Assembly: GCA_003223065.1 (NCBI GenBank)
Contig: QHXU01000247.1
Span: 1 to 5,789 of the forward strand
DNA from: Acidobacteriota bacterium
GTDB lineage: Bacteria > Acidobacteriota > Terriglobia > Bryobacterales > Bryobacteraceae
Reading direction: 5' to 3'
Length of the DNA: 5,789 bases
This document shows, piece by piece, positions 1-4,935 of this stretch. A program made the translations under genes and the position numbers. Numbering within the stretch: position 1 is the stretch's first letter; each line of letters starts with the position of its first letter. The notes beneath the pieces were generated by a model, which saw nothing but the letters and a program-made list of their open reading frames with translations, searched no databases and had not been told where the DNA came from.

Positions 1-534
1 CGTCACGATGCACGCGAACCGATCGAGGGCTGCGAGCTTTTCCATATTCGGCGTCAGCGCTCGCACCTGGTCTTCGTTTTCGAAAACACACATGAAGTCG
101 CGGGCCGCGGCGACGAAGTGCGGCCTTGCTCCAAGCGCTGCGACGAGTTTCGGATCCGTCTCGCAGGGCTCAGGCGGCCGGGCAGGGAAGTCGAGCGCGT
201 AGAGATCGCCTTCGCGTTCCACCATCAACTCGCCGCTCTTGGTTTCGAATTCCACGCGCGGGCCCGAGGTTTCGCGCCGGATCTCCAGGACCACGTAAGC
301 AGTTGCCAGGGTGGCGTGTCCGCACAAGTCAACCTCGACTCCCGGAGTGAACCAACGCAGCCGGCGGCGCTTGCCCGTCGTGACGTAGAACGCGGTTTCC
401 GACAAATTGTTCTCGGCCGCAATCGCCTGCAGCGTTTCGTCGGGAAGCCACTCCTCGAGAGGACACACCGCAGCCGGGTTGCCGTGGAACAGTTCACTCG
501 TGAATGCGTCGACTTGGTATAAAGCAATCTGCAT
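1..534 (-). CDS. PhzF-family isomerase/epimerase, N-terminal part (cut by window edge)
   Basis: The minus strand reads open from ATG at 534-532 to the window edge, giving 178 codons with no stop. The start MQIALYQVDAFT, followed by F-H-G-N-P-A-A-V-C (residues 16-24), is the classic opening of the PhzF fold. N-L-S-E-T-A-F at 43-49 holds the conserved acidic residue (Glu46, matching Glu45 of Pseudomonas PhzF) that acts as general acid/base. F-T-P-G-V-E-V-D-L-C-G-H-A-T-L-A spans 62-77. Family members are usually about 260-300 residues, so roughly the last third lies outside. They are cytoplasmic two-lobed enzymes related to diaminopimelate epimerase. PhzF itself isomerises trans-2,3-dihydro-3-hydroxyanthranilate, but most relatives have unknown substrates. 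No phenazine genes are visible, so a phenazine role is not supported. A GGAAGG lies directly against the ATG, so the ribosome binding site is poorly spaced. The gene is divergent from everything else here. Confidence 0.93.
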   Translation of the reverse strand, partial: MQIALYQVDAFTSELFHGNPAAVCPLEEWLPDETLQAIAAENNLSETAFYVTTGKRRRLRWFTPGVEVDLCGHATLATAYVVLEIRRETSGPRVEFETKSGELMVEREGDLYALDFPARPPEPCETDPKLVAALGARPHFVAAARDFMCVFENEDQVRALTPNMEKLAALDRFACIVT

Positions 535-631
535 CCTTCCACTCTACTATCAGGCACCCCTCCACGTTGCGAACAAAAGGCGAATGGCATTGGGGGGTCA
601 AGGGATAAACGGCATTGGCTTTTGTAGAAAT

Positions 632-667
632 TGCTAATAGCTTGTAACGGTGCTAAAGCTGTAGTAA
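632..667. repeat. Imperfect 19-bp-period direct repeat
   Basis: TGCTAATAGCTTGTAA (632-647) is followed by TGCTAAAGCTGTAGTAA (651-667). The two copies share TGCTAA, AGCT, GTA and a final AA, with small insertions and deletions between them. The starts are 19 bp apart, close to two helical turns, as expected for tandem sites of a dimeric DNA-binding protein on one DNA face. The repeat overlaps the promoter candidate at 642-670. It could equally be chance similarity in an AT-rich patch. Confidence 0.4.
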
Positions 668-670
668 TCT
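642..670 (+). promoter_or_regulatory. Weak sigma-70-like promoter candidate for the 67-aa gene
   Basis: TTGTAA (642-647, 4 of 6 matches to TTGACA) and TAATCT (665-670, 3 of 6 matches to TATAAT) are separated by 17 bp. They sit in the AT-rich part of the divergent region, about 55 bp before the ATG at 725. Placement and spacing are right but the -10 match is poor. A promoter is expected somewhere in this region because the downstream gene has no plus-strand neighbour upstream. Confidence 0.3.
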
Positions 671-710
671 AACCGGCAAACGGTAGGATCAAGCCTGACA
701 AGTTCAGACG

Positions 711-716
711 GGAGGT
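711..716 (+). promoter_or_regulatory. Strong Shine-Dalgarno for the 67-aa gene
   Basis: GGAGGT lies 8 nt before the ATG at 725, a near-perfect match to the 16S rRNA 3' end at workable spacing. A second GGAG touches the ATG. This is the strongest ribosome binding site in the window and is the main reason to accept the small gene and its start at 725 rather than the in-frame ATG at 734. Confidence 0.7.
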
Positions 717-724
717 ACACGGAG

Positions 725-928
725 ATGCCGACCATGGCGGACTTGAAAAATCAGCGTGACATCGCACTTGAGAAGTGGCGATGCGAACTGCGGGCGTTGA
801 ACGGCATACAGCCCGGTTCGGCCGAATGGGAAGAACAGTGCCGTATCATTCGCGCGGCCAGGGCCTGTTACGACCAGGCTGTTGCGGACTATATCGACAC
901 GCTTGCCGCGGCTGAAACGCACAAGTAG
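725..928 (+). CDS. Small helical protein of unknown function, 67 aa
   Basis: I do not recognise this protein. It is 67 residues, begins MPTMADLKNQ, and looks like an alpha-helical hairpin. The first helix covers about residues 4-26 and is rich in Lys, Arg, Glu and Leu. A turn follows around G-I-Q-P-G-S (27-32), and the second helix runs about 33-63. There are three cysteines (20, 39, 48), two tryptophans (18, 35) and two tyrosines. There is no signal peptide or membrane segment, so it should be cytoplasmic. Evidence that it is real: a strong GGAGGT site, its own upstream AT-rich region, GC-rich third codon positions typical of the window, and a stem-loop just after the stop. It appears to be a single-gene unit between the phzF-like gene and yebC. 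A short coiled-coil regulator or a protein-binding adaptor would fit, but this is a guess. Confidence 0.75.
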   Translation: MPTMADLKNQRDIALEKWRCELRALNGIQPGSAEWEEQCRIIRAARACYDQAVADYIDTLAAAETHK

Positions 929-935
929 ACCGCGT

Positions 936-952
936 CAGGAAGCACCTTCCTG
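936..952 (+). terminator. 7-bp perfect stem-loop after the 67-aa gene, possible terminator
   Basis: CAGGAAG (936-942), a CAC loop (943-945) and CTTCCTG (946-952) form a perfect 7-bp hairpin starting 8 nt past the stop codon. The position suits a transcript end or a 3'-stabilising structure. No run of T follows, only CCGAACTGCG and then an AT-rich stretch, so a classical intrinsic terminator is not shown. Confidence 0.4.
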
Positions 953-982
953 TCCGAACTGCGATTAACCTTAAAATCTGAA

Positions 983-1011
983 TTGACCACGCCGGTAGCG
1001 GCATTTGTTAT
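983..1011 (+). promoter_or_regulatory. Sigma-70-like promoter of the yebC operon
   Basis: TTGACC (983-988, 5 of 6) and TGTTAT (1006-1011, 4 of 6) are 17 bp apart. An AT-rich stretch (964-982, ATTAACCTTAAAATCTGAA) lies directly upstream of the -35, as an UP element would. Transcription would begin near 1018 and leave a leader of about 50 nt before the yebC ATG. This is the best promoter-like sequence in the window and it drives the gene order expected for an operon. Confidence 0.55.
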
Positions 1012-1058
1012 CCTCAGAGGCTGGGATTCCATAAGCCCTGAAATCTGCCCGAGCCCCC

Positions 1059-1063
1059 AGAGG
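1059..1063 (+). promoter_or_regulatory. Ribosome binding site deciding the yebC start
   Basis: AGAGG stands 6 nt before the ATG at 1070. The frame stays open upstream to a TTG at 983, but that TTG coincides with the -35 element, and the extra 29 residues do not belong to the YebC family, whose members start M-S-G-H-S-K-W. The ATG at 1070 is therefore the start. Confidence 0.7.
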
Positions 1064-1069
1064 TCCGTT

Positions 1070-1813
1070 ATGTCCGGTCATTCAAAATGGGCGACTATCA
1101 AGCACAAGAAAGCCGCCCTCGACTCCAAGCGCGGAAAGATGTTCACCCGCGTGATCAAAGAAATCACAATCGCCGCCCGGCACGGCGGTGATCCCGACGC
1201 CAACCCTCGACTTCGAACCGCCATCACTGCCGCTAAGGCCGTCAGCATGCCCGCCGACAATATCAAACGCGCGATCATGCGCGGCACAGGAGAGCTTGAA
1301 GGCGGGCAGATAGACGAGATCATGTTCGAAGGTTACGGACCTGGCGGGGCTGCAGTCCTGGTCCAGGTGGCCACGGATAACCGCAACCGCACCGTGAGCG
1401 AGATTCGCCATCTTTTTTCGAAGAACGGCGGGAACCTCGCCGAGCAGGGAAGTGTTTCCTGGATGTTTGAACGCAAAAGCCACATCATCGTCGAGGGAGA
1501 CAAGGCCTCGGAGGACAAGCTGATGGATCTGGTGCTCGAAGCCGGGGCCGACGATCTGCGCAACGATGGCGGCAACTGGGAGATCATTTCGGCTCCCGAG
1601 TTGCATGAGAAAGTTCTCGACGCCGTGCATAAAGCGGGCATTCCCACCGCTTCGGCTGAAATCGGAATGATCCCGAAGAACCTCATCAAGCTCGAAGGAA
1701 AGAACGCCAGCAGCATGTTGAAGCTGAGCGAAATCCTCGAAGAGCATGACGACGTTCAAAATGTCTATTCCAACTTCGATATCGACGAAAAGGAGATGGA
1801 AGCGCTGGCCTGA
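1070..1813 (+). CDS. yebC: YebC/PmpR/TACO1-family regulator
   Basis: The protein is 247 residues, the usual family length. It opens with MSGHSKWATIKHKKAALDSK, the family signature. F-E-G-Y-G-P-G-G (86-93), T-D-N-R-N-R-T (102-108), a K-N-G-G-N-L segment (118-123) and the C-terminal Q-N-V-Y-S-N-F-D-I (230-238) are all conserved family blocks. YebC proteins are cytoplasmic and have three domains. They were first described as DNA-binding transcriptional regulators (for example PmpR in Pseudomonas). More recent work on bacterial YebC and mitochondrial TACO1 supports a role in translation, helping ribosomes through proline-rich stretches. Which of these applies here cannot be told from sequence. 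The gene is first in a co-directional run behind its own promoter, and ruvC starts 16 nt after its stop, a pairing common in bacteria. Confidence 0.98.
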   Translation: MSGHSKWATIKHKKAALDSKRGKMFTRVIKEITIAARHGGDPDANPRLRTAITAAKAVSMPADNIKRAIMRGTGELEGGQIDEIMFEGYGPGGAAVLVQVATDNRNRTVSEIRHLFSKNGGNLAEQGSVSWMFERKSHIIVEGDKASEDKLMDLVLEAGADDLRNDGGNWEIISAPELHEKVLDAVHKAGIPTASAEIGMIPKNLIKLEGKNASSMLKLSEILEEHDDVQNVYSNFDIDEKEMEALA

Positions 1814-1829
1814 CCGGCGTCCGACCGCT

Positions 1830-2327
1830 GTGCGTGTATTGGGAATCGATTGTGGAACAGAGCGCACCGGGTGGGGTGTCATCGAAACCGATGGCCGCCG
1901 CCACAGCGTCCTTGCGCACGGCGTGATCTGCTCGGATGCGCGCGAACCGCTGCCGGCCCGGCTGGCCAGGATCGCTTCCGCGCTTCGCGCAATCATCGCC
2001 GAGCATACCCCGGAGGCTGCGGCGGTGGAAGAAGTGTTCTACTCGCAGAACGTCAAGACGGCCCTGAAGCTCGCGCACGCGCGGGGCGTCGCGCTGCTGG
2101 CGGTGGCCGAGGCGGGCATTGCGGTGGGCGAGTATTCGCCCCTCGAAGTGAAGATCAGCGTGGTCGGCTACGGACGGGCCGAAAAACGGCAAGTTCAATT
2201 GATGGTGCGGTCTCTGACGGGCCTTGGCGAGGCGATTGAGTCTGAAGACGCGGCAGACGCCATCGCCGTCGCGATCTGCCACGCCACGAATACGCATGGC
2301 GCCGCGCGCGTGGGGGCAGCGCGATGA
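1830..2327 (+). CDS. ruvC: Crossover junction endodeoxyribonuclease RuvC
   Basis: RuvC is the resolvase that nicks Holliday junctions symmetrically as a dimer, normally guided by the RuvAB branch-migration motor. The product is 165 residues, within the 160-190 typical of the family. All four metal-binding acids are visible: Asp7 in G-I-D-C-G-T, Glu67 in V-E-E-V-F, and Asp140 and Asp143 in E-D-A-A-D-A. The substrate-binding stretch V-K-I-S-V-V-G-Y-G-R-A (107-117) followed by K-R-Q-V-Q (119-123) is also conserved. The start is the GTG at 1830, which places the first Asp at position 7 as in E. coli. There is no clear Shine-Dalgarno, so translation probably depends on ribosomes finishing yebC 16 nt upstream. 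An ATG at 1746 is in frame but would overlap yebC by 68 nt and add non-family sequence. ruvA and ruvB do not follow. The stop overlaps the next start as ATGA. Confidence 0.97.
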   Translation: MRVLGIDCGTERTGWGVIETDGRRHSVLAHGVICSDAREPLPARLARIASALRAIIAEHTPEAAAVEEVFYSQNVKTALKLAHARGVALLAVAEAGIAVGEYSPLEVKISVVGYGRAEKRQVQLMVRSLTGLGEAIESEDAADAIAVAICHATNTHGAARVGAAR

Positions 2328-2950
2328 CAACGCTCTTGTTTTGGGCTGCCGCCGCTACGGCGCTAATGGCGGATGCGCCTCGCGTCATCTACACGAAGTC
2401 CTTCCCCGGCTCTACACCTGCCTTTGTTTCGATCACGGTGGAGCGCTCCGGCGCCGTGGCCTACAAAGAAGCAGCCGGCGACGATCCGGAAACCTTCCAA
2501 CTCGAGGAAGAGGCGACCGCAGCGATCTTCGACCTCGCGCAAAAGCTGGATCACTTCAACCATCCGATCGAATCCGGTCTGAAGGTCGCGAACATGGGCG
2601 TGAAGACGTTCCGCTGGGAAAACGGCGGCGAGATGAGCGAAACCAAATTCAACTATTCGCTTGACGAAAACGCCAAGGCGCTGCACGACTGGTTCGAACG
2701 GATTACCGAAACGGAGCGCCTGTTGGTGGAGTTCCGCCGTGCCGTGCGGCATGACAAGCTTGGCGTTCACCAGACCCTGATCAATGTTCAGTCGTGCTGG
2801 GAACGCAAGCGATTGGTCGGAGCGGTGCAGTTCCTGCCGCTGCTTGACCGAGTGGCGGGCAACGACACGTATCTTCACATGGCGCGGGAGCGTGCCGCGC
2901 AGTTGGCGGAAGCGATTCGCGCGGCCGGTAAGGCGGCTCCGAAGTCGTAA
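2324..2950 (+). CDS. Putative exported protein of unknown function, 208 aa
   Basis: I do not recognise a named family. The N-terminus MTTLLFWAAAATALMADA looks like a short signal peptide, with possible cleavage after A-D-A at 18. It lacks a positive charge near the start, so export is likely but not certain. Residues 20-110 alternate in a beta-strand manner: V-S-I-T-V-E-R-S-G-A-V-A-Y-K (35-48), then a helix with L-E-E-E-A-T-A-A-I-F-D-L-A-Q-K-L (60-75), then K-T-F-R-W-E-N (94-100). Residues 115-201 are helical and charged. There is a single cysteine (158). The strand-helix-strand part loosely recalls small lipoprotein-like domains such as DUF6438 but lacks their cysteine motif, so I do not assign it. 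The start overlaps the ruvC stop (ATGA) and the stop overlaps the next start (TAATG), which implies coupled translation and suggests it works with the following TPR-TlpA protein. Confidence 0.85.
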   Translation: MTTLLFWAAAATALMADAPRVIYTKSFPGSTPAFVSITVERSGAVAYKEAAGDDPETFQLEEEATAAIFDLAQKLDHFNHPIESGLKVANMGVKTFRWENGGEMSETKFNYSLDENAKALHDWFERITETERLLVEFRRAVRHDKLGVHQTLINVQSCWERKRLVGAVQFLPLLDRVAGNDTYLHMARERAAQLAEAIRAAGKAAPKS

Positions 2951-4221
2951 TGAATTCTTACTGCATCGCAGCCTTATTGTTGGCCGCGTCCGCGTTTGCT
3001 CAGGAAACTCCGAAGCCACCGGACAAAGCGGCCGACAGCGAGCAGCAGGAGTTGATGCGCGCCCTGACCGAAGCCAGCTCCAGCACCGTCGATCTGGTGC
3101 GGGCGCTCGAGGCGCACCTGAAGAAGTATCCGGAATCGTCGCAACGAAGCGAGATCGAGCGCGCCCTGGCCAAGGCCGCGATCGAGAACAAGGACGAGCG
3201 CCGCATTGTCCTTTATGGCGAACGCGTGCTGGCACGCACGCCTGAGGACCCGTTGCTGCTCGATCGCGTCGCGCGGGCATTGCTGACGCTCGGCGGGCGC
3301 GAAAACGCGGAGCACGCCCTCAAGTACGCCCGCTCGTTCCAGGAGGTCGTTAACAAGCTTCCCGCCGCGGAGGGGCACGAAGCCGCGCGCCAGAACGAGC
3401 GCGATCGTGGACAGGCGCGCGCGTTGCTGTACCAATCGCGAGCCAAAACCGTGCTGGGCGATCGGGAGGCCGCCGAAAAGCTGGCAGCAAAATCGTTTTC
3501 CCTCTATCCGAGCGAGGAGGCTGCGCGCGAGTGGGCAGACGCACTCGAGCGCCTGGGACGCCACGAGGAAGCCATTACGCATCTGGCCGAGGCCTTCGCG
3601 ATTCCCGATTCACGGGCCACCGATTCGGATCGAAGCGGAGATCGCCAGCGCCTGGGCGAGATATACCGCAAGATTCACGGTTCCGAAACAGGCATGGGGG
3701 ATATAATACTCGCCGCCTACGATCGTACCGCCAGGCTTCTCGAGGAGCGGCGTTCCCGGCTCCGCGCACTCGATCCGAATTCCGGCGTTACTGATCCCAT
3801 GGATTTCACTCTCACCGGCCTCGATGGAAAGAAACTGGCGCTCGCGAGTCTTAAGGGCAACGTCGTGATTCTCGATTTCTGGGCCACCTGGTGCCAACCC
3901 TGCCGGGCGCAATATCCGATGTACGAAGAAGTGAAGAAGCGCTTCCATGACCGCAGCGATGTCGTGTTTCTCGCGATCGACACCGATGAAGATCGTGGGC
4001 TGGTGGCGCCGTTTCTCGAACAGAACCATTGGAATCTCGAAGTCTTTTTCGAGGGCGGCCTGTCGCGTCTATTGCAGGTCACATCGATCCCGACCACGAT
4101 CCTCTTCGACAAGCGAGGGCGCGTCTCCAGCCGGATGAACGGCTTCCTCCCCGACAGGTTCGTCGACCAATTGACGGAGCGCGTCCAGGCGGCGCTCGCG
4201 GATTCTGAAGACCCCCGCTAA
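2950..4221 (+). CDS. Exported TPR protein with C-terminal TlpA/ResA-type thioredoxin domain
   Basis: The 423-residue product starts with a signal peptide, MNSYCIAALLLAASAFA, with likely cleavage before Q-E at 18-19. Residues about 28-275 are helical and look like degenerate tetratricopeptide repeats. The clearest run is around 185-217, including A-R-E-W-A-D-A-L-E-R-L-G-R-H-E-E-A-I. The C-terminal 140 residues are a TlpA/ResA/AhpC-TSA-like thioredoxin fold. It shows V-V-I-L-D-F-W-A-T-W-C-Q-P-C (305-318) with active-site Cys315 and Cys318, and the cis-proline loop T-S-I-P-T-T (378-383, Pro381). Such domains usually act as periplasmic thiol-disulfide reductants, for example in cytochrome c maturation or repair of oxidised proteins. 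The TPR part probably binds a protein partner. The W-C-Q-P-C motif is intact, so redox activity is plausible. The ATG overlaps the preceding TAA by one base. A dedicated substrate is not evident. Confidence 0.93.
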   Translation: MNSYCIAALLLAASAFAQETPKPPDKAADSEQQELMRALTEASSSTVDLVRALEAHLKKYPESSQRSEIERALAKAAIENKDERRIVLYGERVLARTPEDPLLLDRVARALLTLGGRENAEHALKYARSFQEVVNKLPAAEGHEAARQNERDRGQARALLYQSRAKTVLGDREAAEKLAAKSFSLYPSEEAAREWADALERLGRHEEAITHLAEAFAIPDSRATDSDRSGDRQRLGEIYRKIHGSETGMGDIILAAYDRTARLLEERRSRLRALDPNSGVTDPMDFTLTGLDGKKLALASLKGNVVILDFWATWCQPCRAQYPMYEEVKKRFHDRSDVVFLAIDTDEDRGLVAPFLEQNHWNLEVFFEGGLSRLLQVTSIPTTILFDKRGRVSSRMNGFLPDRFVDQLTERVQAALADSEDPR

Positions 4222-4269
4222 CACTAGCGCCCATGACTAGCAGTGGTTCCTCCACACCCGCTGGCGTGA

Positions 4270-4275
4270 TAACAT
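4270..4275 (+). promoter_or_regulatory. Possible extended -10 just before the DinB-like gene
   Basis: TAACAT at 4270-4275 matches TATAAT at 4 of 6 positions, and TG at 4267-4268 provides the extended -10 dinucleotide with one base between. It ends 5 nt before the ATG at 4281, so transcription would start at or next to that A. There is no recognisable -35. This would produce a leaderless mRNA. Confidence 0.25.
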
Positions 4276-4280
4276 TCGGG

Positions 4281-4883
4281 ATGCTCAAGTGCGGATTGGT
4301 TCTCGCTCTAGCCATCGCTCCGGTTTTTCTGTCGGCCCAGCAGAAAGCCTCCTCGAAGCCGGCTCCTCCGATTTCCCCTCTGCGTCAGGACGTACTGAAT
4401 GGCTTTGACGGTGCGGCGGGTGAGGCGCTCGCTCTGGCAAAGGCTGTTGCGGAGGACAAGTACTCCTGGCGGCCCATGGAAGGTGTGCGCTCCTTCGGCG
4501 AGGTATTCGTGCACATGGCCGGGAGCACGCTCCTGTTCTGCTCGTATGCTGGAGTGAAGCAGCCGCAAGGTCCAGCCCGCGACCTGGCTGCGGTTTACAT
4601 GAAACGTGGTTTCGAGCTGCCGGAGATCTTCGCCGCGGAGGCGGCGATCACCGACAAAGCCAAGATCCTCGCGATCATGGGACAATCATTCGAGCAAGGC
4701 CGGGATTTAATCCGCAATATGCCGGCTGCTGATTTGGAGAAATCTGTTCAATTTTTTGGACGCCCGATCACGATGCAGGGGCTGCTGATCCTCATGGGCA
4801 ACCATCTCCACGAGCATCTTGGCCAAGCAATCGCATATGCCCGCGTGAACCACATCGTCCCGCCTTGGTCGCAACAGAAGTAG
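4281..4883 (+). CDS. Exported DinB/YfiT-fold protein
   Basis: The product is 200 residues from the ATG at 4281. MLKCGLVLALAIAPVFLSAQ is a good signal peptide with cleavage expected around A-Q at 19-20. The mature part is a four-helix bundle of the DinB/DUF664/DUF1569 type. Three histidines fit the metal site of the fold: His78 in F-V-H-M-A-G, and His175 and His179 in G-N-H-L-H-E-H-L-G-Q. The run L-G-Q-A-I-A-Y-A-R after them is highly typical. Cytoplasmic relatives include mycothiol- and bacillithiol-dependent transferases, but most have unknown reactions, and the name DinB here does not mean the DNA polymerase. An earlier in-frame ATG at 4233 would add 16 residues before the signal peptide and has no ribosome binding site, so I prefer 4281. 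The gene follows the TPR-TlpA gene by 59 nt and may be read through from it. Confidence 0.9.
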   Translation: MLKCGLVLALAIAPVFLSAQQKASSKPAPPISPLRQDVLNGFDGAAGEALALAKAVAEDKYSWRPMEGVRSFGEVFVHMAGSTLLFCSYAGVKQPQGPARDLAAVYMKRGFELPEIFAAEAAITDKAKILAIMGQSFEQGRDLIRNMPAADLEKSVQFFGRPITMQGLLILMGNHLHEHLGQAIAYARVNHIVPPWSQQK

Positions 4884-4901
4884 CGGCTCTTCAGGACGCA
4901 T

Positions 4902-4923
4902 GAGTGTCTGCGCCGGAACACTC
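4902..4923 (+). other. 6-bp inverted repeat between the DinB-like gene and deoB
   Basis: GAGTGT (4902-4907) and ACACTC (4918-4923) are exact complements around a 10-nt loop. The stem would form in any read-through mRNA just upstream of the deoB ATG at 4936. No T run follows, so it is not an intrinsic terminator. It could be an operator half-site pair or a coincidence. Confidence 0.3.
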
Positions 4924-4929
4924 GATAAT
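4924..4929 (+). promoter_or_regulatory. Possible -10 element just before deoB
   Basis: GATAAT matches TATAAT at 5 of 6 positions and ends 6 nt before the ATG at 4936, so transcription would begin at the A of the start codon. No recognisable -35 stands 16-18 bp upstream. The inverted repeat at 4902-4923 occupies exactly the spacer and -35 zone. Confidence 0.3.
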
Positions 4930-4935
4930 GAACGT

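Larger units (their letters stand above)
535..724. other. Divergent intergenic region
   Basis: This 190-bp stretch separates the leftward phzF-like gene from the rightward 67-residue gene, and I see no convincing gene in it. The part from about 605 to 680 is clearly AT-richer than the surroundings and carries the direct repeat and promoter candidate listed separately. On the minus strand, TTGACC (complement of 597-602) could be a -35 for the phzF-like gene, but no good -10 stands at the right distance. ACTATC at 546-551 (GATAGT on the minus strand) is a possible weak -10 that would leave a 5' leader of only a few bases. Confidence 0.6.

Noticed and set aside
1..534. Phenazine biosynthesis cluster suggested by the PhzF-like gene
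   Set aside because: No other phz gene is present, and most PhzF-family proteins occur outside phenazine clusters.
225..590. A 121-codon minus-strand frame overlapping the phzF-like gene
   Set aside because: It is another frame of the same strand as the PhzF gene, rich in Arg and Ser. The PhzF frame carries all the conserved motifs.
671..710. Riboswitch or structured leader before the 67-aa gene
   Set aside because: Only 4-bp inverted repeats (672-684 and 695-707) are visible, and no known riboswitch core is recognised.
983..1069. A TTG-initiated 29-residue N-terminal extension of YebC
   Set aside because: The TTG coincides with the -35 element, the extension is not family-like, and AGAGG precedes the ATG at 1070.
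1082..1996. A 304-codon open frame on the minus strand opposite yebC and ruvC
   Set aside because: It lies fully antisense to two well-recognised genes, has no family-like sequence, and such frames are common opposite GC-rich coding DNA.
2363..3280. A 305-codon open frame on the minus strand opposite the 208-aa and TPR-TlpA genes
   Set aside because: The composition is arginine-, alanine- and proline-rich shadow sequence. The plus-strand genes have signal peptides, overlapping start/stop junctions and a clear thioredoxin motif.
4216..4229. CGCTA-ACAC-TAGCG hairpin at the end of the TPR-TlpA gene as a terminator
   Set aside because: It has only 5 bp with a 4-nt loop, overlaps the stop codon and has no T run. 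It is too weak to claim.
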